Part shown: positions 1 through 12,906 of the stretch, piece after piece
Layout of the letters: each line of letters starts with the position of its first letter
Position numbering within the stretch: the first letter of the stretch is position 1
From: Acridotheres tristis
Lineage: Eukaryota > Chordata > Aves > Passeriformes > Sturnidae
DNA: 64,000 bases
Assembly (NCBI GenBank): GCA_037013685.1
Contig: CM072894.1
Coordinates: 7,194,841 to 7,258,840, forward strand
Reading direction: 5' to 3'
Program-made: the position numbers and the translations under genes
Notes under the pieces: model-generated
Told to the model about the DNA's origin: nothing
Seen by the model: the letters and a program-made list of their open reading frames with translations, nothing else
Database searches by the model: none

Positions 1-2361
1 CCACAAAGACAAACAATTTGGCTTGGGAAAACTGCTGAGGCAGTGGCCTCAGCTGCCTGGAGCAACTGGAATATTCAGCAATCATCTCCTCAGCTGGCAC
101 AATTCACAAAATATTAAGGAAACACAAACCAACAGTTCGCTTTTCTTTAAGAGCTACAAGGGAATATTGCAGTGGACTTCAATTCAGGAGCAGCTCAGAC
201 AACACGAACCTAAGAATAACAATTTTATCAGCTACTTCCAGGCAAGAAATATCTTTTACTTATATTAAAAATGCAATTGAGAAACCAGAATTTTAGAGCA
301 AAGTCCTTTCAGTGTTGTTACAAGAAGTGACATCCCTGGGCACAGATAGAAGTTTGCAGCTCGATCTGGCCACAAACTGCTTGCAGATGCTGTTTTACAC
401 ACCTACCTGTAATGTCCATATTGTGTATGCACTTGTATATAAACAGCAAGGCATTTCCAATGTACATAAAAGCTCTCTCTAAAGAAAGTGCCCTTAGGAC
501 AGTGTTTGTTAACAGTTTAAGTCAAAATATTTTTTGGATTGCAAACCCCGTTAATATTCATTAAAAATATATCTAAAGCATGAAATATACGTTTATTTCA
601 GTTCTGTGCAGCTATGTAAATTTATATAATATTTAGTAAAACCCCACAAATATTTAGGACATTTAATCTGCAGTATGCTGCTTAGATGAATAATTTATCC
701 TCGCATCTTGGAATACCCACATCCCTGACTTTATAGTATCTTAAATTTATGTCCTTCATGGCTTGTCTCCTGCTAGATCACATCACTGTATGTATTTTGT
801 CAACTGCTACACATCTATAGTTACTGAAGAGTTAATTCTGATGGCATAGAAAATATTTTATAAATCAGAAAGCCTTTATAGTTTGTTGTTCATGTTGCAG
901 GGACTCTTCAAATTGCTTCCAGACAGTGCTATTTTTATAATGCCATCACAGAAGCAAATCCTATCCTACCCATTCATGACTTGAGTGCAGCTTTAGATGA
1001 AAACTGCATGTATCATAAATCAATCTTTGCCCAAACTGCTGAACAAAAACTCAAATAGAAGTTCAGATAAAGCATTAAGGAGGTGACAGGAATTCTCAAA
1101 GTCCTCTCCAGTTCCCACTTTTAAGCTCCACTCTTGCTGTTTGTGGGAGCTGTTCGTCTTAACTTCTGTAGCTTTTTATTTTTCACTTATTTTCCCAGCA
1201 AGTTAATCAGAACGTGAGCAGCAGTTGCATAAACAAAACCAACCCTGACTGCTATCAGGTGCTCAGGAGCCAAAGGGAAGAGTAGCAGGAGAGGACCAGG
1301 CAGGCAGACACTGCAAATGTTTTTGCTGTTCCTGTCATGGTTCCTGCATTATTGTTTTACTTGGTCTGAGTTGACTGAATTTTTCTAAAGCAATATTCCA
1401 GACCTGCATGGGGCCTTGAAGTTTCCCCTCAGTCAGTAACACACAACACTTCTGCACAGGAATAACCTGGAATTACTGCCAAGACCCAGCAGAACGAGAG
1501 CCATAGCTACAGTATTAATTTCTCCCATATAGTTTCCACTGCATAATTCATAGACAGGTCTTTGTCTTTCATAGCAAAGCAATGCTCCATCAGCTTTTTA
1601 CAGACTGAAGGAAAGGTGTCCTTTTACTCATCTCTAGAGTAGCTGTGGAAACATGAGCCAGGGCAAAGTGCCAGGCATCAGAAAACCCTGAGACCACTGC
1701 CCATATGGGTTTTCAATGCATTACATCAAAGACACTTAATTCCCAGTTTAAGTCTGAGAGTTAGATTACTAATACATAGTATATAAGAAGGGAACCAGAG
1801 TAATTTACAAGTGCCTTTTAAAAAATTTTTTTCCTGATAACTGTAAGGTTAGTTGTCAGCAAATGTCACCCAGGAAGCAATAGGCACCCCAAGGTGACAG
1901 CAGTTCCCATACCACTGCCAAGAGGGGCAGTGGGGGAAGCAGTGCTTCTTGGGTTTTTGGCATCCTGTTCACAGCTGCATTCCCCTCTCTGCCTTTCTAA
2001 TTTTGCAGTGTTCTCCTTCCACAGGCATGGAGTATTTATAAGACTTTTTCACCCCCAAAAATACACACTGAAATATACATTAAATTTCACTTTTCCAAGG
2101 TTGTTCAGGGAAATAGTTTGTTCACACTTTAACCCACTGTGAAAACAAAACCCTTAATAAACAGGCAAAATGCTTGGTTTGTCAGCCTAATCTAAAAAGA
2201 GCAATTGTGCCTCAGAGTTTTCCAAAGTATATTTTGTTGGCTTATATGTTTATTAAACTGGGGAATCACATGATTTGGCCACTTTCAGTTTTCACATTCA
2301 CATTAGAAATAGCAAATCATAGGTTTACAACACCATAGAGCCTCAGGTTTGAGTTGGTTTT

Positions 2362-2388
2362 GGGTTGGGTTTTTTGGGGGGTGTGGGG
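2362..2388 (+). other. G-quadruplex-type motif
   Basis: GGGTTGGG, then six T, GGGGGGTGTGGGG: four G-runs with short loops, followed by a T run. Structure formation is inferred from the pattern only. Confidence 0.5.
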
Positions 2389-5300
2389 TACGTGCCTTTT
2401 TTTTTTTTTTAAACTATAGAACACTGATATCAGCAGTTTAGTTGGTTTGGAATTTTGTTGTTGCTTAGGTTTTTTTGGCTGTTCCTCTCTTTACAAGTTC
2501 TCTCATAATTTTTCATCAGCGTAATTCTTAAAACAGTGTTCAATCCTTCATCACATTTTATTATTCATTTTCACATACAGAGATTTCAGAAGCCACAAAT
2601 TAATCTGCTTTCTGAATGTTCCAGTCATTGCACAAGCTTGCAGGGAGTCATGCAGCCCTTTCCCAATACTCAAATGTATTCTGGGAAGTTTTCAAAGAAG
2701 AGGATTTCAGTATTCACCTAGAGCTGAATTTGAATGGGAATACCTCACTATACAGCTGTGAAAATCTTCCTCATAAAACCCACTAGAATTCAGAAGTGCT
2801 TTAGAAACAAGTCATCCAGTTATAAAAGCAAAACCCTGGCTTTTAAGAGTAAAATTTCCCAAAATCAAAAAATCATGTTTTATATGACGTTTCAATAAAA
2901 CATTATGTGAGAGAATGTGCAAAGTGTAGTCTAACAAATATAGAGGAAATGGTTATGTGAGGAAAAAATAAAACACCAGATTTTTTTTTTTTTTTAAAGG
3001 GATAACAAAGTTTCACTTCTCCTTTCCCATTTATTATTTGGTCTTAAGCTTTAATGTCTCCTGTTCCACAGGCCTCTTCTCTTTGCTCCTCTACTACATA
3101 ACTTAGTAAAGAGTCCAAACTACCTGATGAGAATCACAGCTTAGAAAAAACCCCACACATCTGTGCAGAAGATGGAAGAGCGTCAAACCTGCTCGACTTA
3201 CTGCAATGCTCTATGTGCCTATTAAGTTCCTATGAGAGAGGGAACAAAAGACCAAAGACCATGAATTCAAACTTTATGAGCATGAAATTTAGATTTTTTT
3301 ATTCCCTATTTTATAGAAATACAGAATAAATTCATGCAATTTTTCTAGCAGGCAGAAGTTGCAAGGACTGTGTTCTATGACTGATGTTACAAACGAGACT
3401 ACTTCGTTCTGGCCAATTTTAAATTACAGGTTTTGTGGAAGCCATAAGAACCAAACCTGGATTCACTGAAACAGCTGGGCTCAAGTGTAGTTGCTACCAT
3501 TCTCTAATCATTCCAGAGAGCATCTTTGTCACAAAGCCAGGAAGCCAAAGCAGAATTCAAGATGTTAAGAAAACAGACTTCAAAGGCTAATGCAAACAAT
3601 TTGTCCAAGCTTTACTGTCTTCAGAATTAATAAAACACAACCATTCTTAGATACTGCTCATATAAAATTCCCAATTATGTCTTTATAACATACAAAACTC
3701 TATGTAAACAGGTATGTCATTTTGATCCAAAACATTCCACCTGTAAAATCAATTTTGTTGGGCAAATGCAGTTCAGTGACACCACACAGGCCTGCACAAA
3801 GAAACTCAGAGGCATTTTAGATAACCCTTTAAAAATTGGTCACATTTTTTGTACCACAAATGCTGGCACATACAAAAAATTTCTACTAGTTACTGATTTG
3901 ATATTTTATACCACCGACCTAAATAGTGGATGATTTACCTGTGGGATTTTGTGTGTCACATCTCTAATTCATAAACTTAAGGAGTTGGCTTGCAAGGTCC
4001 TGTTCTTAAAATCTTTAACAGAAAAAATTAAAAATTCCCCTCCTCAAGATTTATCACAGTAGTAACTGGCATCTCTGAAGAGTTCTGTTAGTTCTAATAA
4101 AGATAGACAAGGTCAGAACTGATATTTTCAGTTATCTTGACTTCGTAGCAACACTATTCACATTTCTCTAGATTTCTGGAATCTAGAGGATTTGGTAATT
4201 TTTACCAAGTGGTCAAGTCCTTTCAGATAAGTAGAAATCCCACCAAAAAAACCCCACAAAATTTTACAGAAAAAGCTCTTTATGGTTATTTCAAAAAGAT
4301 AAAAGGAAATGTTTTAGCAATTTTTATTACTGCTCTAGTTAGTATCTACCAATTTACTCTTTTTTGTGGAAATATATGTGGACAAGATTTGCAAATAGAG
4401 ATACTCTGTCACAAATAAGCTCTATGACAGCAATCACAAAAATCTGGTTAACAGATATATATATATTCAGGTGGGGTTTTTTTTGGTGAGGGCAGGGTTT
4501 GATGTCGAATTTTGGTTTGTTGGGATTTTTTTGTTGCTGTTTTTAAAGCAAGTAAATTACATTTAAAAATGAAGCTATCTGAATCACTTCTCAGGAACAC
4601 AGAGTGATCAACTCCTCTACTTGGCAGTTGATTCATTTCGTTTTTTTCCTTCATTTTTTGCATATTTAGAAGTCCAGGTCAAAGCCGGTGCAATCTAAGG
4701 TTACTTTCTCAAGCTCTTTGTGAAGGCTACAATTCACCTACCCTGACCCTCCAGCTGACACAGCTGCATGCTACTGGAGAAGGTTTCTCCTGACTGCTTG
4801 TGGAAAAGCTCCTGCAGTGCTGGCAGGCTTTTCCAACTCCACCTAGTACCACCTGGTTTGTGATTTAACCTCTTAGCAACCTGGGTGATTCACAGCTGTC
4901 ATTACAATTTCTTTTTGCTAACAAGTGAGCACCTATTTCTTGGCTGCTGTGAAAAATAATCACAGAAATGTAATCAGTTGCAGATGTAAAGACAGCTTTT
5001 TAATTAATTTTGCCATTATTGGTTGCTATACCTTTTCAAAGCTGTCTTTTCTCAGCAGTTAATTTTTTTAAAAAGATATACCTTTCAGGCATAGGTTTGC
5101 TAAGACATTACCCTATTTGAAAAAAAAAAAAAAAAACAATCTCTCAAGTAACCTCTAGTGTTTAAAAAGGACAAATTTTAAAAAGGTGGGGTTTAGGACA
5201 GAAAGTTCCATTTAATAGTGGAACACATGAAATGCAATGCTGGCTGTGATAATGAAATGCAGGTTTATATTTTTAATCTGACATTCAGATCTTTATTTTT

Positions 5301-8300
5301 AAGTGCCTTGGAGAGCTGTTTTTACTTGAGATCAGCGACTGTTCTCTTTCATCCACCACATGGAAGTGAAATTTGGAAGAATGCAGTAGGTACCATAAAT
5401 ACAGAAAGGCATCAGTGCCCTTGGATTCAGCTCAGTGAAGTCATAGAACAACATTTTGTTAGATGAGTTAGTGTAAGTAATTTTAACTAGAAAAGGGGGT
5501 GGAAAAAGCCAAATTAATATTAACAATGTAAGGCAGCTAACCCTCTACAGAATTTGAGCTCTAACCATTCTGGAAGCTGGTAGCACTAAGCATCATTAAC
5601 TCAGCCTCAATGAAATAATTTCTACTGCACACTATGCTGGAGTCTTAAATACTTTAAGACTATAACAAGAATCACAAAATATTTCTGCTACTTATTGCAT
5701 ACAATCTCTCCTTCAGAATAGATTCCATCACTCAGATCCAATCTTCATCATCAAAATAGGTCTTTCTTACCAAGTCGATCAAATCTGCTGATAAAAATGT
5801 CCAGTTACAATATTGTATTTTAAAAATTGCACCTTTTTTTTTCAAAACAATTGAGCCTTCCCCTGTGTAATGACTGTTTCATAGACATGTTTATGCATAC
5901 GAGACAACTTTCAGGACTTGTATAGGAGACCTGCTCTTATACCACACAATCAATCCATCATTATGATTGTTAAACTTTGTCACAGCAGATGGATGTTGTG
6001 TTTTACATGGAATGTGTTTTACATTAAATCTGGCTTAATTTGACAGGGTTTTGTCCTCCAATATGGACAGGACAGCCCAGCAACTGCTATATTCCTAGTA
6101 GGTTTTTGTACCTTTAAAAATCTTATGTCCTGGCTGCATACTTTACTTGGGTTGTTCATTATTGCAAACAGATCACTAACTTCCCACAGTACAACACAGA
6201 GGTTTTGTCAACACATTGTTCCACATATCAGCATGGCCAGATTTCCAAAATAAAGTCTGTGCAAATGGGTAAATGAAATCAGGCTGAGCATGGCAGCAAT
6301 CTGTGGAGTGCCAGAGGAAGGTCACACTGCTGGCACACAGAGCCAAGGGGCAGCCAGGAGATGCCTGCCTGGCTTGGTCAGCACCCAGCATCAGAAGCTC
6401 AGGGCAGGGAAAAGGAAATGAACTGCCACGTGAAGAACCTAGTAAGAGGCACAGATTTAGTCAGCTAATTTAATGTATGCTAAGTAGAATTCCCTTATGT
6501 TCTTAGAGCTGAAGTGCAGAAGAAAACAGTGTTCTGCAACTGAAGTGAATGGAAAAATGGTAAGAAAGCCAGGATTGGACAAGACTTATGAGTCACTACA
6601 GAGCTATCCAAAGGGATACAGAGGTCGGCCACTCGCTAGAACGTGGGCTGAAACAGTCACTGATTTATTTTCCAAGAATCCCAATAAGAGGCACTCTCAG
6701 GGGAGCACAAGACAAGGGACTTTGCCATGACTGCAGCTATGAAGATGACTACAGTTCAGAAATTCTGGCAAATGTGAGAGGCTACAGTAGGAAGTCAAAG
6801 CTGTGCTCTGAAAGTTCTGAGAATGCAAGCACAGAGCAGGAAGCAAGACATTACAATGGCATAACTGCTAGGAGAGCTTGGGAGTACTAAATGTGTTTAT
6901 TAATTGATTTATTCAGATGCATTCTTATCAAAGAAAAGATCAAGGTTTCATGTTTGGGACTCCTATTTTATATTTATATTATTTGTTTATAGACACCTTT
7001 GGACATCCCTCTCTGAATTACAGGGCAGTGGGTATTCCTTGTTAGGAAGGAATATAGGTAGTTACATTTACTGCCACACTCAGAATTCAGCTCCTCCCCT
7101 TCATTCCACAGATGTGGTGGATTCCGTTTACCGTTTTCAGACTAGATAAAAAGATAGACACCTAAAACTGCTTGATGAAATGAAAAATTTAGAAGATAAT
7201 ATTTGATATAAGCCATCCTTTCTGCTTTGGGTTATGGAACAGTCTGAACTAGGTTAAATGTTAAGAATTAATAATTCTCTTTATTATTAATTTAAAATCA
7301 ATTCCTGAAATCTACCTCTAAGGCGCTAAAGGATTTAATTTAATTACATAAATTGCAATTAAACTAAAACACAGAACTTTGGCTAGCAGCTATTACTTTC
7401 CTTTTCCATAACCTAAAATTGAAACATTTAATTTGCCTGGCAGAAACATTTTATTTACCAGTATCCCTAGAAGTCATCAAGTTCAAGCTGACTCTGAGTC
7501 CTGCAAACCCCCTGGTCTTTGAGCCCTAGCAAGATGACTTTGTGTGCAGCTCAGCCACGTTAGCAACAGGGAGATACAGCTCTGGCAGCTCTAATTGTAT
7601 CTGCAGCACATGGAACTACACATTAAGGAAACTGACAGAAACTGGGCAGAAATAGTAGAAATTACCTTCCATGACATCATAAAGCACAGGCCCCATATCA
7701 AATTAAATGTATAAGTGCCATAGTTTTAAATGAGGAATTGAGAAAGGCAGTGGAAATACAGCATGTCGATTTTTTGATTTATGAGCAATTTAAGGCTGAC
7801 GACAAAATTCTGCAATTTGGGTGCTACAAACTAAAGGCTTATAGAAGTGATCCAAAGTGATCAAGTCTGTAATTCTATGAAGGCACCTTTTGTCAGCTGA
7901 TTTTGTTACACTCCCATCTGCCCCAAATTCACCTTGGGCACTATTCTCATTCTCAAAACTCAATTTTGTGCAACAAATGGTTCAGCAGCATTTTTCCAGT
8001 GCTGCTGAAAGGAGGGCTGGACCACAGCAGCCATGCTAAAGGTCACTGAGCTGTGGTTGAGAACTTCCCTGGTGTCTCCATTGCTCCAAAGACTCTTCTC
8101 TCTGCTTGACTCAGATGCCTAGGTTATCCCTGATTATTGTTTGATGAGGGCTCTTATTCAGAGGTAAGAAAAATAAAGTTAAATCAAAGTTATGACCAGG
8201 GTCTCTATCCTCCTATGATTTAAATGTTCATGCTTAACCATTAAAGCAGATGTGATGTTTTGGAGCCACAACCTTTTTCCTTTGTATGATAACATGTCAC

Positions 8301-11300
8301 CATCCTGTAATATTTTTCATTGTGTATGTACTGTAAAGTAACAAAACTGTATAAAATCCCTGTGCCAGATATTGATGTAGTTGAAGAGGAATCCCAGAGA
8401 TATAAGACTGGAAGCCACAGTCCATCTAGGAAGCCAACCTGGAAAACATGACTAGTGCTGTGGGTAATACTGGAGTTTGAACATCTGTATTTTCTTCCAG
8501 AAATGAAAAAACTCACACCCTGGAATTTTTTAAAGCTATATATATACATCAATGCATGGTCTGAAAATGCTGTGAGCTTTTACATGAGATTTTCTGTCTG
8601 CTTTTTAAACTAACCTCACTTTGAGTGTAGACGTGACCCTTCATTTTTGTCTAGAAAAGATGACTAATAGGATTCTAGTTAGAAATGTGCAGTTTTAAAA
8701 ATATTATCCTGTGCTTTGCATCAACTGTCTACACCAATATTAATCATTGTAGCAGTCTGCCACACACAAATAGATTAATTTAACAGATGTACGATTTAAG
8801 TAAAACTCTGAGATCATGGTGAAAAATTTGGAGCTAATCCAGTACAAGGAAAATAAAGCACAGAACTCATTAAAGGAAGAAATGTGAGAAAGAATTGTGC
8901 TAAAAATTCTTCTTATTCTTGCCTTCTTGGGAGGACACCATGCTGGGCAAGCTTGGGGAAGGACAAGATTTGCCTGCTCTCCGAGCAAAAATGGAGAAGA
9001 GATTCATCAGCCCTCACCTCTGGAAAGCTGAGCCCTGCTCAGGCATTACTTGCACACAAGAAGAGAAAGAGTGCGTGTAAAAATCCTAGACAATGGCTCA
9101 GTGCCTACAAAGAGGCATTCTTCTGTCTGACTTCCACTGCGGCTTAGATTTATGATCTGAGACACAAGCAGATCACTTTGCATGAAAGTCAAAAGGATAT
9201 TCTTTTCTAACTTAATGCAAAAACCTACAGAAACAGATGAAAAGTTCTTAAACTTCGATAGGATTTAGATCTGTGCCACTGAACTAGAAGATGACAACTT
9301 TTTTCCCCTGGAAAAAACACATAAAATCCACACAAATGAAAGCTCCTCAGTTTTTCAGTAGATCAAGACAAAATTCCTTATAGAAAGACAATCCTTTTTA
9401 GTACTGAAAATATTACTTCATCTCTCAAAACATTATTAACATACCATTTCCATAACATCAGTTGGTCTTACTACCACCAAGCAGTAAAATTTCAGTAAAT
9501 AGAGTATTTAATTTGCAGTCTTACTACACAGCTAGAAATACAATTACAACTGACAGGTTGTAATTCTTCAAGAATTGTATGCTGTAATATATGCTGTGGC
9601 TACTTTTTGGCTTCTACATATTTCTAAAATAGACCAGTGTTTCCATTTATTAACCAAGTTATTACAGCTTTAACATATTTTAAATTACTCCTGTCAGAAT
9701 ATACTCAAAAAACTGATGACTTAATTCTATTTTGTGAAGGGCCTTAGAAGTACCAGGTAAAGTTCATGTCGTAGCAGCATTATGGTAAGAACAGGAAAGA
9801 GTCAGAGAGAAGTGAGTGTAACAGGTAGAACTGCAAATCACAAACAGAACTACAAAGTAATAATCAAGTAGAATGATTAAGCAATTATAAAATTATAAAT
9901 AATCTCCTGCCTAAATATTACTGGGTATTTGAGGTAATACCTCCAGGTTGACAGGAATTATAAAGATGGCCCTAGTTAGGGGCTGGCGTTTGGGGCAGGG
10001 GTAAGGGGTTTCTCCTTGTCAGGATAGTTTATGAAACAGTGTATGAAATATAACTTTTAAATGGAAAATACAAATATCCAGATCCTTTCTCAATCATAGC
10101 TGCATATTCCAACCTAGAAACTCATTTGTAAAAGGGACTGTTAGAAAAACCATCTTTACTGATTAGAAGTGTATTAAATTAGTACTGTGAAAGTGTACTG
10201 AGTACAAGTAGGATTAATTTGGAGGTAAGCACCCCAGAAGCAGTCGCTATAAATGATAAAACGCTTTGCACTTTCCTTGCAGAAAAACAGGAGAGACAAA
10301 TTGAGCCGTCATTGAGGTGATTTTGCAAAAGGCATGTAATGACATCCATAACACGATATAGACTCCCCTTGGACTTCCCCCCCCCCAAAAAAAAAAAGAA
10401 CGGAAATCTTGATACTTCAAAAAGCCCAAAAATCCCAAGTTTGTGGGAATTATCACTGCTAAAAATCAAAGATAAAAGATAAAATAAATATTCACATAAA
10501 TTCAATAAAAGGTCAAAGTCTATTGTTAGTCACTATCACCTTTTTGGAGGATGTCAGCATCAAATAATACTAATGCTAATACTTCAATATTTTCTGAAGT
10601 TCCAGTGTTCCCATTACTTCATGTCCTTTTGCTCTGTGTTCAGGTCCTGTGGTATGGCAGGGTGAGGAGTACCCACTATTCTCATTTAGGGAAAAATTTG
10701 TTTGTTTTTTTTTATTCATATCATTCATACCCTAATTTATATCACAAATATTAATTATAATTTTTCCAACAAAAATATAAATCAGTAAAGCATGTGTGCT
10801 AGGGCATATGGAGCTCTTATTTTTGATATCCATTATCATGTTTTTTCAAGGTAATATGAAAAAAGAGATAAGAATGAAATACATTTCTAGCTAAGATCAT
10901 TTTCGTATTTCTATTACAAATCTAACTTAGGAGAATAACAGGAAATTTCCAGTTCATTCCTATGTTCTCTTAAAATTTAATCTGTTTCGACTCTGTGGTC
11001 TAGATGTGTTTTCATACTTTCTCTTGGTTTTTTTCCCAGTATTTTATTCTAATACAAACATTAGTTCAGCATTCCTTTCAATTAGACCAACGTTCCAATT
11101 CTCTCCCAGTCAGTATTCTCTCTTACCAAAGAGATTTCTTTTTTCAGTACTACTAAGCTGAAGTTACTGGTTTGCTTTTCTTCACCTTTACCCTCCTCTG
11201 AGAACCTAATGCAAAATGCAATTGTCTAAGTTGATAGTAGAAAATATCAACTTTATAGTGGCAATAGCAGAAAAATTTATCAAGGTGTCTTAACAAGATA

Positions 11301-11333
11301 TCAATCACATTAAATCTTAAGTACTTAAATGAC

Positions 11334-11350
11334 ATATATATATATATATA
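11334..11350. repeat. (AT)8 microsatellite
   Basis: Simple alternating AT tract in intergenic DNA. A shorter (AT)6 tract lies at 4455-4466. Confidence 0.9.
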
Positions 11351-12881
11351 ACCCAAGGTACTGCTTGCTGTATTCCCCTCAGTGATCAGAGATGAATGGG
11401 AACCTCTAGAGGCAATTCAAGTCACAGATAAGTTTTACTTCAGTTCATTAAAATGAGTTCAAACCAGATTTGTTTACTCCCCCCAAAACTGAGGATGTCA
11501 GTCAAGAAATATCATTCCTAACCCTGGACTCTGACTCTCCCTACTATGTAGGAATGCCATCTTTTACCAGCAGTGCTGGCCAAACACGCTGGCACCAGGT
11601 TTCACATCACTGTGGCCATTAAAAGCAAAGCCAGCCAGCATCTGCTTCCATTACACAGAGTAACTTTTCCCTGGCAAGGTTATGTCAAAAGCTCTTTCAG
11701 CCCATAGATCACAACAAGCCAAGAATTCTCTACAATCCTCCCAAAGGTGAAACACAGAACCTGACCCAGAAATCAGATTCAGTCACTGGCCTCAAAACAT
11801 CTGCCTTGCTAGTTTATCCAAACTCTTTCTCCCACATACACACCCTTCAATGGGTTGAGTTGGCAGCATTTGTGTCATTCATTACATCAAGGACTATTAT
11901 TCACTTACAATAATTACCATTTACTTCTTGAAGCTAGGAGGCATCTTGGTAAAGCTAATGCATTTATGTTAGTCTGCTCTTTGTAATCAGTGTCTTGTAA
12001 AAATAATTTGCCTGTAAACCATTAGCACAACGTAAATGCAAAATCTGTGAAGATTTCCACAGGCTGGACTTTCAGTATAGTTACAGTGCAGTTATAGTAT
12101 AGCTGGAGGTAAAATACAGCTAGGACAGGCTGTATAACAGTTCATATTAACTGAGCAAAATGGCTGTTGTTTTGTTGATACAATTTATCTAATCATGTTT
12201 TTAAGCAATGATTTCATTTTTTAAAACATCCCTCAATCAGAAAGCAGCTCTCATCTCCGATTCAGCTGCAGGAGATGACTCCTCACAAGGAGGATCTCCC
12301 CATCCAGATGTTGAGGCTCTTGCAGCCCCTGGGGCAGAGGAGACACGCAGAGGTGCCCGGCCCTGTGCCCGGTTCGTGCAGACCAACACTGACATCTGGT
12401 GCCAGCAGAGCCATTTTACACGGGGACAAAGGTCTCTCTTCACACCTCGCTGAAGAGCTGCTGGTTTGACACTAAAATAAATCAGCATCTCCTATTCTGC
12501 ACCAAGCCACAGCAGAGCCTGACTACAGGGAAAAGAAATGAAACAGTAAAAGTGCCAGGGACTTACTTAAAGCCAGGAGAAGAAAGTGAGAGAACATTAA
12601 TAATATTTTTTCTATAATGCACTTTTTGCAAAATGGTGCTATTGGCTGCCATATCCTAAGGTAATTTTAGCTGCTGCTAAAATAGAGATAGCCATTTTTG
12701 TGAGAACATTATTAAGATAATCTGTGCCAGGATGAGCAGAGCCTGCACACTAGAAAAGTCACAAGTGTAGTTTCATTCTGAAAGCAAAGGCTTTGTGGCT
12801 GGCATGAGCTTACCTTGCTTGAACAGCTACAACCACTGCATGCCCTATTTTGTGGGCAGGAGAATTCCTCTGTGCCAGCAC

Positions 12882-12906
12882 TTTTTGGCTACTTGCCCAG
12901 AACAAA
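12882..12906 (+). repeat. Copy A of a dispersed 25-bp segment
   Basis: ttttt-ggctacttgccca-g-aacaaa, matching 16547-16571 at 24 of 25 bases. Looser similarity (CTGTGCCAGCA versus CTGTAACAGCA) extends to the left, as expected for two old copies of one repeat family. Confidence 0.5.

Larger units (their letters stand above)
1..12190. other. AT-rich intergenic DNA
   Basis: No gene recognised on either strand. Open frames are all about 110 codons or shorter, without domain character or codon bias. Contents seen: homopolymer A/T runs (for example 2399-2411, 2982-2995 and 5119-5136), AT microsatellites and one G-quadruplex-type motif. No collagen-type Gly-X-Y exons, which would mark COL5A2, were seen. 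Confidence 0.7.

Noticed and set aside
7855..7885. ATTCTATGA near 7,872 as a CR1 3' end.
   Set aside because: Only one unit of the terminal repeat and no CR1 body sequence beside it.
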